A program made the position numbers and the translations under genes. DNA of 23,173 nucleotides from JAFGPL01 sp046485045 (GTDB lineage Bacteria; Bacteroidota; Bacteroidia; Bacteroidales; UBA10428): the NCBI GenBank assembly GCA_046485045.1, contig JAWOHT010000148.1, forward strand, positions 1 to 23,173, read 5' to 3'. Shown here in pieces: positions 8,633 through 15,997 of this stretch. The first letter of the stretch is position 1. Each line of letters begins with the position of its first letter. The notes below the pieces were generated by a model. It saw only the letters and a list, made by a program, of their open reading frames with translations, was not told the DNA's origin and made no database searches.

Positions 8633-8773
8633 TTTTAACCTTGTAATGAATATTGGTTTATTAAAACTTTAGTTGTAAGGTTGCACAAGAACTATCAGTG
8701 AAACCCAATCCCTCTGATAAAACGGAACAGTCTCTTTGATGGGGCAAATACAACTCTATTGCATCAGGCAAGT

Positions 8774-8834
8774 CCCCTTACAGGATTTAGGGGTCATACC
8801 CTTTTCAAACAGCCTCCAGGAGTTCTGTTTTTTT
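8774..8834 (+). terminator. Tandem hairpins followed by a T-run, no obvious gene
   Basis: CCCCT (8774-8778) pairs with AGGGG (8789-8793). A second stem pairs ACAG (8809-8812) with CTGT (8825-8828), with CTC/GAG inside, and T-run 8828-8834 follows. The layout resembles an intrinsic terminator on the plus strand, but no plus-strand gene ends here. It may end a small RNA starting left of it, or be chance. Confidence 0.3.
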
Positions 8835-8950
8835 CTTTCGGACTTTAATTTGCGTGATTTTTCACTATCCAAACAATAACTCAATCTCATTTTCATTTTG
8901 ATGAAAAGTTCAAACCTTTATTCCTGATCTGTAGATTTACATAATATGAT

Positions 8951-8958
8951 TATCTTTG
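8951..8958 (+). promoter_or_regulatory. Candidate promoter of the toxin-antitoxin pair (-7 box)
   Basis: TATCTTTG is a full match to TAnnTTTG. A TCTG at 8928-8931, 19 nt upstream, is a one-mismatch -33 box. The antitoxin start is only 16 nt after the box, so the leader would be very short and no Shine-Dalgarno is seen. Confidence 0.4.
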
Positions 8959-8974
8959 AAAATAAATTCTATGT

Positions 8975-9232
8975 ATGCAACGGCAAATAAATATATCGTA
9001 TCCGGTTTCTTTGGCTAATTCACTTAAAATGAATGAAAAGGAATTTGAAAAGGAGATCAGGATGAGTTCGCTTGTTAAACTCTTTGAACTGGGCAAAATC
9101 TCTTCCGGTACAGCTGCTAAGGTGCTTGGAATATCGAGAGTGGATTTTCTCGAATCAGCTTCAAGATACCAGGTTTCACCTTTCGGTTATTCAACCATCG
9201 CAGAGATTGATAATGATTTAGCCAATGCCTGA
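8975..9232 (+). CDS. UPF0175-family antitoxin
   Basis: 85 residues, close to the usual size of UPF0175 (PF03683) proteins. The N-terminus (MQRQINISYPVSLANSLKM) is the short beta-strand/helix region. The part at about 29-63 (MSSLVKLFELGKISSGTAAK, then VLGISRVDFL) is the family's helix-turn-helix, where a small protein reads its own operator. The C-terminal residues are acidic. It overlaps the following PIN-domain gene by 8 nt (9225-9232), the usual arrangement for this antitoxin with a DUF3368 toxin. Expected role: neutralise the toxin and repress the operon. An out-of-frame ATG at 8971 is ignored because it meets a stop after 15 codons. Confidence 0.85.
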   Translation: MQRQINISYPVSLANSLKMNEKEFEKEIRMSSLVKLFELGKISSGTAAKVLGISRVDFLESASRYQVSPFGYSTIAEIDNDLANA

Positions 9233-9710
9233 AAAAGTAGTATCAAATACAACTCCCATTATATGCCTGTTAAAACTATCCAAGTTAGATTTATTAAAAG
9301 AATTATATAAAAAGATTTTTATACCGGAAGCCGTTTACCAGGAAATTAGCAATGGTAAAAACAAAGGATATTATCAGGATCTATCAAAGATAGACTGGAT
9401 TACAATTCAGAAAATACAGGATAAAACTGCATTAAAATACTTTTTGGAATTAGATGCAGGTGAGGCTGAAGCAATAATTCTTGCTACTGAAATAGGGGCA
9501 AATCTAATTATTGTTGATGAAAAATTAGGACGCTTTCATGCAAAACATGCTGGTTTAAAAGTGACTGGAACTGTAGGCTTACTTTTGAAAGCCAAGTCAA
9601 AAGGAATAATAGGTCAGGTGAAACCTCTCCTCTATGAATTAAAAGAAAAAGATGTATGGTTAGATGATAAACTGATTGAAAGCATTCTCTTGAAAACCGG
9701 TGAAAAGTAA
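9225..9710 (+). CDS. DUF3368 PIN-domain toxin (putative RNase)
   Basis: 161 residues, the normal length for DUF3368 (PF11848) proteins of the PIN superfamily. Visible family marks: VVSNTTPIICLLKL at the start, IFIPEAVYQEI near 31-41, LDAGEAEAIILA (about 76-87) with a conserved Glu, and LIIVDEKLGR (about 94-103) with the conserved Asp. These acidic residues would hold a divalent metal for RNA cleavage. The first PIN acidic position is Asn here (VSNTTP); I recall this substitution in other DUF3368 members, so it need not mean an inactive protein. Starts inside the antitoxin's last codons (8-nt overlap). Its last bases and stop are followed at once by the ftsE promoter, so the pair sits tightly between two core genes. 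Confidence 0.85.
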   Translation: MPEKVVSNTTPIICLLKLSKLDLLKELYKKIFIPEAVYQEISNGKNKGYYQDLSKIDWITIQKIQDKTALKYFLELDAGEAEAIILATEIGANLIIVDEKLGRFHAKHAGLKVTGTVGLLLKAKSKGIIGQVKPLLYELKEKDVWLDDKLIESILLKTGEK

Positions 9711-9720
9711 TTTATATTTG
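9690..9720 (+). promoter_or_regulatory. Candidate ftsE promoter
   Basis: TATATTTG at 9713-9720 matches TAnnTTTG fully, and TTG at 9690-9692 lies 20 nt upstream as a -33 element. The -33 part is inside the 3' end of the toxin gene. Predicted transcription starts just before the ftsE ATG at 9736, giving a short leader. Confidence 0.5.
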
Positions 9721-9735
9721 TAATCGAGTATTCTT

Positions 9736-10437
9736 ATGAACACAATCATAAATTTTCAGAACTCTTCAATATTCCAGGACGACTACCTCGTACTGTCAGA
9801 TGTATCTTTTAAGGTTGACAAGGGCGAGTTTGTTTACCTTATCGGCCGGGTAGGCAGCGGTAAGACAAGCCTTATCAAGACCATTAATGCCGAATTGCCC
9901 CTGAAAGAGGGGACTGCAGAGGTGGCAGGATTTCAACTCGAACAGCTTAAGACAAAGCAGGTGCCCGCGCTCAGGCGCAGGCTGGGGATTGTTTTCCAGG
10001 ACTTTCAACTGCTGACAGACCGCTCGGTGTACGACAACCTGCTGTTTGTGCTGAAGGCTACCGGCTGGAAAAACAATGCAGAGATGGATGCGCGTATAAC
10101 CGAAGTACTTGAAAAAACCGGCCTTGAACACAAACACTATAAAATGCCACACCAGCTTTCGGGCGGTGAACAACAGCGCGTGGTGATAGCAAGGGCATTG
10201 CTCAACAACCCCGATATTATACTGGCCGATGAGCCCACGGGCAATTTAGATCCAGAGACTTCGGAATCTATCATCAAAATTCTTTTTGAAATAAGTAATT
10301 CGGGCAGGGCAGTGATAATGGCCACCCACAACTACACCCTGCTGAAAAAATACAGCGCCCGCACCCTGAAATGCGAAAACGGCAGGCTCTCGGAAACCGG
10401 ACATACGGAAGAGATTGATTTTACAACTTTAGAGTAG
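9736..10437 (+). CDS. ftsE: Cell-division ABC-type ATPase FtsE
   Basis: 233 residues, single ABC nucleotide-binding domain. Walker A GRVGSGKT (37-44), Q-loop in VFQDFQLL (Gln88), signature LSGGEQQR (141-148), Walker B IILADE (161-166), D-loop GNLD, and switch His198 (MATHN). The LTDRSVYDNL segment and the DEPTGNLDP wording are typical of FtsE/LolD-type ATPases. With FtsX it links division at the inner membrane to peptidoglycan hydrolase activation. No ftsX is adjacent here; in Bacteroidota the two are often apart, and LolD-type transport remains an alternative. The gene is clearly richer in G+C (36 of 60 bases at 9961-10020) than the three genes that follow, which suggests it is native and they are not. 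It has its own promoter candidate. Confidence 0.85.
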   Translation: MNTIINFQNSSIFQDDYLVLSDVSFKVDKGEFVYLIGRVGSGKTSLIKTINAELPLKEGTAEVAGFQLEQLKTKQVPALRRRLGIVFQDFQLLTDRSVYDNLLFVLKATGWKNNAEMDARITEVLEKTGLEHKHYKMPHQLSGGEQQRVVIARALLNNPDIILADEPTGNLDPETSESIIKILFEISNSGRAVIMATHNYTLLKKYSARTLKCENGRLSETGHTEEIDFTTLE

Positions 10438-10466
10438 TATTTGCCTGAATATAAGGATACTTAAAT

Positions 10467-11654
10467 ATGACCCAACCTAAAATGATATGCATGCTATCTG
10501 ATATGCATGGCCTCTATGATGACAGAATATACTGGAAGGAATGTTTATCGCTAAAAGAACATGGATATAATGTGATTCACATTGGTATTGGAGATAAATC
10601 GTCAGATACTATATCTGAACATGGGATTCGACTAATTACACTGGTTAGGAATAAATATAGTAACAACGTATATATCGATATTTTAATTCGAAATATTTTT
10701 TTTAGAAATCAACTTTACAGAAACATTTTTAAGACAGCCAAAAATCTAAATTCTGATTATTACACTATTCACGACTTAAAATCCTCAAAACTTATAAACT
10801 GGTTTAAGAAATCAAAATTAAACTCAAAGATAACATATTGTATACATGAAAGTTACCCCGATAAGATAAGAGATTACAATAAAAGCAACCTGCTTTTTAA
10901 CCTATTAAAACGAATTTATGCTTTTTATATTGAAAAATGGGAGATCAGAAATTCTGCACTTGCCGACCATATAGTTGTTTTTGATGATGCTTTATATGAT
11001 AAGTTTACAGGAATTTTCAGTAAAGAAAAAGTGAAAGTAATTTATAATTTCACAAGTCTTTTCCCAGAATCAGAATACGAACAAGTAGACAAGATATACG
11101 ATCTTATATATATAGGAGGATTAACTGAGTATCGGGGAATTCTTAATATTTTAAAAGCTGTTGCACTTTGTAAGAAGGAATTTCCAAATATCAGATTATT
11201 ATTATTGGGTATGACCTATGATAAGTATTTTGATAACAGAATGATTCGGTTAATTAAAGATTTATCTCTTGATTCAAATGTAGAATATAAAAAATGGGTG
11301 CCGTATCAGGAAGTAAAGATGTACCTAAGTAAAAGTAAAATTGGTCTTGTACTTTTGTTACCAATCCCTAAATATTTAAAAAACATACCTATCAAGCAGT
11401 TTGAATATATGGCCTTTGGCTTGCCTGTTATTGGTAGTGATTTGCCTCCAATTTCAAAATTCATAAAACCTGTTGAAGCAGGTATTTTAGTTGATCCTGA
11501 AATTATCGAAATGATTAGTGATGCAATAATTCAGTTGCTCACTAATAGTAAAAGATACAATACAATGAGTGAGAACGCCAAAAAAGCAGCTTTCGAAAAG
11601 TATAATTGGAAAAACGAAGAGTTAAAATTATTGACTCTCTATAATAATGAATAG
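10467..11654 (+). CDS. GT4-like glycosyltransferase
   Basis: 395 residues with the GT-B two-domain shape. The N-terminal acceptor domain (about 5-200) opens with MICMLSDMHGLYDDRIYWKE. The donor domain (about 205-390) shows YIGGLTEYRGI (215-225), LLLLGM (244-249), YKKWVPYQEV and KQFEYMAFGLPVIGSD (310-325), where the Glu binds the nucleotide-sugar phosphate. It is likely to add a sugar to a lipid-linked surface glycan on the cytoplasmic side of the inner membrane; donor and acceptor cannot be told. It starts 29 nt after ftsE without an evident promoter, so it may be read from ftsE. Codon use is strongly AT-biased, unlike ftsE. First of a three-gene glycan block. Confidence 0.85.
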   Translation: MTQPKMICMLSDMHGLYDDRIYWKECLSLKEHGYNVIHIGIGDKSSDTISEHGIRLITLVRNKYSNNVYIDILIRNIFFRNQLYRNIFKTAKNLNSDYYTIHDLKSSKLINWFKKSKLNSKITYCIHESYPDKIRDYNKSNLLFNLLKRIYAFYIEKWEIRNSALADHIVVFDDALYDKFTGIFSKEKVKVIYNFTSLFPESEYEQVDKIYDLIYIGGLTEYRGILNILKAVALCKKEFPNIRLLLLGMTYDKYFDNRMIRLIKDLSLDSNVEYKKWVPYQEVKMYLSKSKIGLVLLLPIPKYLKNIPIKQFEYMAFGLPVIGSDLPPISKFIKPVEAGILVDPEIIEMISDAIIQLLTNSKRYNTMSENAKKAAFEKYNWKNEELKLLTLYNNE

Positions 11655-11671
11655 CCAAAATATTATTAAGT

Positions 11672-12313
11672 ATGCAAAAAACACCCAAAACCGATATCGG
11701 AAAAATCATTAATTACATAAGAAATATTTCTCTTTCCAGATTATTACTATCATTTATGCACAATGGATATTTACTTGAAATAGGCTGGTTCGAGTCACTG
11801 AAACGGAAAGAGTGTATTGATGAAAACGGAGAACCAATTCCTTGGGCTCCCTATCCATATATTAACTTCCTTAAAGATTATTTAAATGAAAAAATGACTG
11901 TTTTTGAATTTGGTAGTGGATACTCAACTCTATTCTTTTCTAATCGGGTAAAAAAGGTTTTTTGTGTCGAACATGATCTTGACTGGGTAACTAAATTAAA
12001 ACTAGATAAAAAGGACAATATAATTGTTTTCAATAAAAAATTAGATATTGAATACGAAGAGACATTACTAACCATAGATGAAAAATTAGATCTTATTGTA
12101 ATTGATGGTAGAAGACGTGTAAATTGTATTAAAATAGCTGCAAATAAGATTCAAGGAGATGGTCTTATTGTCTTGGATGATTCAGATAGAATTGAATATC
12201 AGGATGGAATTAATCACTTAATAAACCTGGGCTTTAAAAAGATCAACTTTACCGGGATCAGTCCTTTGGCTTTTATAAATCGAAAAACTACGATATTTTT
12301 TAAAACATTCTAA
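11672..12313 (+). CDS. SAM-dependent methyltransferase-like protein of glycan cluster
   Basis: 213 residues. A Rossmann methyltransferase core is visible: motif I VFEFGSGYST (77-86), the acidic end of the second strand CVEHD (98-102), LIVIDGRRR (141-149) and LIVLDDSDR (165-173). The segment around 58-69 (WAPYPYINFLKD) just before the core also occurs in methyltransferases of surface-polysaccharide clusters. Probably methylates a sugar or other part of the glycan; substrate not determinable. Lies 17 nt after the glycosyltransferase and 8 nt before the flippase, so it is in one operon with them and shares their AT-rich composition. Confidence 0.7.
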   Translation: MQKTPKTDIGKIINYIRNISLSRLLLSFMHNGYLLEIGWFESLKRKECIDENGEPIPWAPYPYINFLKDYLNEKMTVFEFGSGYSTLFFSNRVKKVFCVEHDLDWVTKLKLDKKDNIIVFNKKLDIEYEETLLTIDEKLDLIVIDGRRRVNCIKIAANKIQGDGLIVLDDSDRIEYQDGINHLINLGFKKINFTGISPLAFINRKTTIFFKTF

Positions 12314-12321
12314 TTTATAAA

Positions 12322-13761
12322 GTGCAAAATAAAAAACAACAATTCACTTATGATCTTATATGGTATTTAATTGGTACTGGATTACCAATGATGGTTTTAT
12401 TTATACGATCACCAATTTATACCAGAATTTTTAGTCCCGAACAATATGGTTTATACTCATTAATTTATATTTCATTTACTTATATTTCTGCAATAAGTTA
12501 TCAAAGTATAACCAACAACGCATGGAGATATTATTTTAAATATAAAAATTCTGGAAAAATAAGTCTTTATAAAACCACAATTTTCGCTCTTTATTTCTTT
12601 GTTTTATTAGTCTTAGCAATTTCTTGTTCAATCTGGTATTATTTCACTCAAGATGAAAATGCAAAGAAACTTATAGTGTGGGGATTCATTTTTGCTTTAA
12701 CAAATGAAATTTATAATACATTCTATGTCCCGATTCGACTAGAAGGAAGAGCTAAATTCTTTAATTTACTAAATACCTTCAGGGCCTTATTTTCATTTTT
12801 AATACTACTTGCATTAACTTTTGTATTTAATTATTCCATCGAAGCTTTTTTTATTTCACAGATTTGTGGAAATATACTTTTTCTACTACCTGTAATATTT
12901 GAAAATTTGCAAAATAAAATAGACTATAACTTCACGGGAATTCTAAAACACATTTTAAGATTTATAAAATATGGATCGGCAAATCTACTATATAACATAG
13001 GTCTTTTTTTATTAATATCAAGTGATAGGTTTATTATTGCTATTGTTTCAAACAACGAAAAAGTAGGAATATATAACCAAACTTATAACATTGGACAAAT
13101 AACAATTGCTGCTTTATTTGCAACATTCAACTCTGTTATTAACCCCATTCTGCTTAAAAAATTAACTAAGAATCCTAATGGCTCCGATGAATTGCTAATT
13201 AGTTTAGTTGCAATATCTTTTGCTATTTTCTTTCCTATAGTTATTTTATTTTCAATTTTTTCAAAAGATATCGCATTCTTATTATTGGGCGAGAAATTCA
13301 GAGAGGCTTGGAATATTTTACCATATATATTTTTAAGTTCTTTCTTTTTTGGAATAGGCTTTTATTCTGAAGTAAAATTAAAATTTAAAAACAAATTAAA
13401 AACCTTGATGGTAGTATCATTAATTGCCGCTTCAATAAATATTATATTAAACATAGTTTTTATACCAATTTATGGATATAAAATTGCAGCAATGACAACT
13501 TTATTTTCCTACCTGATTTTAACAATTTTGTTGTTCCAAAAAGCAAAAATTAAAATTTTTAAATTCATTGGAAGTAATTTATTTATAAAATCAATTGCAT
13601 ATTTATTTTTGCTATTAATAATTGATTTTTGTCTTAATCATTATATAAATTTCAAATCATTCCCTATTAAAATAACACTTAGAATTGTGTTTTTTATTTT
13701 CGTATATATTATTCTAATCGGGAAAAATTATTTTAATCTATTTAAAAGGATTTTACAATAA
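12322..13761 (+). CDS. Wzx-like polysaccharide flippase (MOP superfamily)
   Basis: 479 residues, very hydrophobic, with about 12-14 membrane segments spread over the whole length. The N-terminal helix (LIWYLIGTGLPMMVLFI) is followed by RSPIYTRIFSPEQYGLYSL, the loop typical of O-antigen and teichuronic-type flippases, and an IIAIVSN-type charge-poor helix lies near the middle. Moves undecaprenyl-linked oligosaccharide from the cytoplasmic to the periplasmic face of the inner membrane. The start is GTG at 12322, 8 nt after the methyltransferase stop; the next ATG, at codon 23, would cut into the first helix. Composition is extreme (12 G+C in 60 bases at 13501-13560). No Wzy polymerase or further sugar genes follow: the operon ends here, 205 nt before the convergent recQ, with only a weak AT-only hairpin (13878-13894) between. 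Confidence 0.85.
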   Translation: MQNKKQQFTYDLIWYLIGTGLPMMVLFIRSPIYTRIFSPEQYGLYSLIYISFTYISAISYQSITNNAWRYYFKYKNSGKISLYKTTIFALYFFVLLVLAISCSIWYYFTQDENAKKLIVWGFIFALTNEIYNTFYVPIRLEGRAKFFNLLNTFRALFSFLILLALTFVFNYSIEAFFISQICGNILFLLPVIFENLQNKIDYNFTGILKHILRFIKYGSANLLYNIGLFLLISSDRFIIAIVSNNEKVGIYNQTYNIGQITIAALFATFNSVINPILLKKLTKNPNGSDELLISLVAISFAIFFPIVILFSIFSKDIAFLLLGEKFREAWNILPYIFLSSFFFGIGFYSEVKLKFKNKLKTLMVVSLIAASINIILNIVFIPIYGYKIAAMTTLFSYLILTILLFQKAKIKIFKFIGSNLFIKSIAYLFLLLIIDFCLNHYINFKSFPIKITLRIVFFIFVYIILIGKNYFNLFKRILQ

Positions 13762-13966
13762 CATATCAAAAATATTTCAGATAAGCTTTCACATGAACAG
13801 CTACAAAAATACCTGCATCTACTAACATTGTTCAATTTTCCAGAGCTGTATTTAATACTAATATCCGACATCTCTGTTATTTTTTGTAAAAATAGTAATT
13901 CTATGCGAATATATCCAATCATCAAGAAAAGCAATTTGAAAACTGCACAATAACTGCATTATCAAT

Positions 13967-15880
13967 TCACCCCTTCCCCCACACCAGATTGTAATCGTTA
14001 TTATATTGCAGGTTGCCGTTATCGAGCATCCACTGGATGGTTTGAATAAGTTTCTTTTTGTTGAAGGGTATTTTGTCTACAAGGTTATTGAGGCTTATGG
14101 GTTCCATTTTTACAATGGCTTCTATTTCCTCCTTCATCATTTCAAACTCCTGGCTGCCAAGTTCTTTTTCTTTCTTTCTTTTACAAACATCGCATTGGCC
14201 GCAGGCTTCTGCATTTTTTTCCCCGAAATATTCAAGCAGCATTACACTGCGGCATTTGTCGGCAGATTGTGTGTAATTCAGCATGGCTTCGAGATTGGCT
14301 GCAAATCGTTCTTTCCTGTCCCTGTAATTTTCTTTTGAAATGTAAAGCGATTTATCGTCAAGGCGTTCTTCGTTAAATATCAGCAACGGTGTTTTTCGCT
14401 GGGGAATATAGCGGATTACCTTCAGGGCATTGAGCCTGCTAAGGTATTGAAATACAACATCTACATCCACACCGGCCCTTTTGGCCAGCATCAGCTCATC
14501 AATACCGGTATAATCGGTAAATATACCGGTATAAGAGCGGAGTACCAGTTTTATAAAGGCATCGAATTTGGCATTGGCTACCTGAAACCGGTATAAGTCA
14601 TCGCGCGAAAGCAGAAATTTTATGCGCGAAGGATTGTTCATTTCATCGGTGACTTCAATATACCCCTCTCTCTCAAGAATTTTCAGGCTGCTGAATGCCT
14701 GGAAAGGGTTAAACCTGAATTGTGTTGTAAAATCGGCCAGGTTGAAATCGAACGACATGCCCTTTCCCCCTCCGATTGCAACACGACAGTGGTTGCAAGC
14801 TGCCTGGTACACATTTTTTATGGTGTCAAGATCGGGAAAATTGGCCGCAATACGCTGGCTGGCAATGTTTTTATCAGAAGAGGCAAACAGCAGGATGGCA
14901 TAAGCCTGGTTGCCGTCTCTACCTGCACGTCCCGCCTCCTGAAAATAAGCCTCAATAGTATCGGGTATATCAATATGTACTACCAGCCTTACATCGGCCT
15001 TATCTATGCCCATACCAAAGGCATTGGTAGCCACAATTACGTTTGTTCGTCCTTCGGTCCAGCTCTCCTGCCGCTGCGCGCGCACCTCATGTTTGAGCCC
15101 GGCATGATAATAATCGGCTGAAATTTTGTTTTGTTTAAGAAAAACAGCTAATTCTTTACACTTTCTGCGGTTTCGGGCATACACGATGCCACTGCCATTG
15201 ATTTTTTTAATTATATCAAGCAGATCTTTCTGCTTGTTCTCTGAATGCCTCACCGCGTAGGTAAGGTTTTTTCGCTCAAAGCTTTGTTTGAGTAAATTCT
15301 TTGCCCCAAACTGAAGTTTTTCCTGAATATCTTCGACCACGGGCGATGTGGCTGTTGCCGTAAGGGCAAGTACCGGAACCTGCGGGAAATATTTTCTCAG
15401 GTTTGATATTTTAAGGTATGATGGCCTGAAGTCGTATCCCCACTGCGAGATACAATGTGCCTCGTCAACAGCGATTAGGTTAACAGGCATATTCTGAAAT
15501 CTGGCAATAAACAACTCCGATCCGATGCGTTCGGGGGCAATATACAGAAACTTGTAATTGCCGTAAATACAGTTATTCAGCGCTACGTTGATTTCATCAT
15601 AGGTCATACCCGAAAAGATGGCCTGCGCTTTTATTTCGAGCTTGTTCAACCTCTCTACCTGGTCTTTCATAAGTGCTATAAGCGGGGTAATCACGATGCA
15701 AATGCCCTCCATGGTAAGCGCCGGCACCTGGAAAGTAATAGATTTTCCTCCGCCGGTAGGCATAAGGGCAAGGGTGTCACGACCGGCAAGCACCGACTTA
15801 ACGATGTCTTCCTGCAAAGGCCTGAATTGCCTGAAACCCCAGACTTTTTGAAGTATATCGTGGTAGTCGGCCATTGGCAT
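13967..15880 (-). CDS. recQ: RecQ-family ATP-dependent DNA helicase
   Basis: 637 residues, 3'-5' superfamily 2 helicase for recombination and replication repair. Motif 0 FRQFRPLQEDIV (17-28), Walker A PTGGGKS (41-47), Walker B DEAH (139-142), TATAT (174-178), FGMGIDKADVR (288-298) and motif VI QEAGRAGRDG (314-323). The zinc site is C543-x16-C560-x2-C563-x2-C566 (AEACGQCDVC), the same spacing as E. coli RecQ. Between motif VI and the zinc site lies about 190 extra residues with winged-helix character (FSSLKILEREGYIEV), absent from the E. coli enzyme, and there is no HRDC domain at the end; the C-terminal ~70 residues are short and basic. I believe this layout is common among Bacteroidota RecQ paralogues. 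Start at 15880; an ATG two codons later is equally possible. Confidence 0.92.
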   Translation of the reverse strand: MPMADYHDILQKVWGFRQFRPLQEDIVKSVLAGRDTLALMPTGGGKSITFQVPALTMEGICIVITPLIALMKDQVERLNKLEIKAQAIFSGMTYDEINVALNNCIYGNYKFLYIAPERIGSELFIARFQNMPVNLIAVDEAHCISQWGYDFRPSYLKISNLRKYFPQVPVLALTATATSPVVEDIQEKLQFGAKNLLKQSFERKNLTYAVRHSENKQKDLLDIIKKINGSGIVYARNRRKCKELAVFLKQNKISADYYHAGLKHEVRAQRQESWTEGRTNVIVATNAFGMGIDKADVRLVVHIDIPDTIEAYFQEAGRAGRDGNQAYAILLFASSDKNIASQRIAANFPDLDTIKNVYQAACNHCRVAIGGGKGMSFDFNLADFTTQFRFNPFQAFSSLKILEREGYIEVTDEMNNPSRIKFLLSRDDLYRFQVANAKFDAFIKLVLRSYTGIFTDYTGIDELMLAKRAGVDVDVVFQYLSRLNALKVIRYIPQRKTPLLIFNEERLDDKSLYISKENYRDRKERFAANLEAMLNYTQSADKCRSVMLLEYFGEKNAEACGQCDVCKRKKEKELGSQEFEMMKEEIEAIVKMEPISLNNLVDKIPFNKKKLIQTIQWMLDNGNLQYNNDYNLVWGKG

Positions 15881-15920
15881 GTTTTACGTTTGAAAGGATT
15901 AACGTGAGAGCAATTTAAAC

Positions 15921-15950
15921 CAAATTTATGAAATGAATACCTGTCCCAAA
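15921..15950 (-). promoter_or_regulatory. Candidate recQ promoter
   Basis: On the minus strand: TTTG (15950-15947), 18-nt spacer, TAAATTTG (15928-15921). Both boxes match the Bacteroidota consensus (-33 TTTG, -7 TAnnTTTG). Predicted start near 15914, about 33 nt upstream of recQ. Confidence 0.55.
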
Positions 15951-15997
15951 ACGTAAATTAAGCCTGGAAAATATATTTGTAATTAAAAGATTGAACA

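Larger units (their letters stand above)
8496..8974. other. Divergent intergenic region
   Basis: 479 bases between the minus-strand TPR operon and the plus-strand toxin-antitoxin pair. It holds promoter candidates for both sides (8605-8632 minus, 8951-8958 plus) and a hairpin followed by seven T at 8809-8834 on the plus strand. It also holds a repeated 11-mer, TCTGATAAAAC, at 8620-8630 and 8713-8723. No convincing gene: the 46-codon frame at 8739-8879 runs through the hairpin and lacks a ribosome site. Confidence 0.5.

Noticed and set aside
8739..8879. 46-codon plus-strand frame in the divergent gap
   Set aside because: No ribosome site, the frame runs through a terminator-like hairpin and T-run, and the translation resembles nothing known.
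10484..10509. Direct repeat of GATATGCATG
   Set aside because: Lies within the first codons of the glycosyltransferase and is explained by its Met/Cys/His codons; no other copies seen.
13728..13934. 68-codon minus-strand frame between the flippase and recQ
   Set aside because: Overlaps the end of the flippase and has a Cys/Ser/Ile-rich random-looking translation.
15972..15979. TATATTTG on the plus strand as a promoter
   Set aside because: It would read antisense into the membrane-protein gene, has no -33 box, and no plus-strand gene follows.
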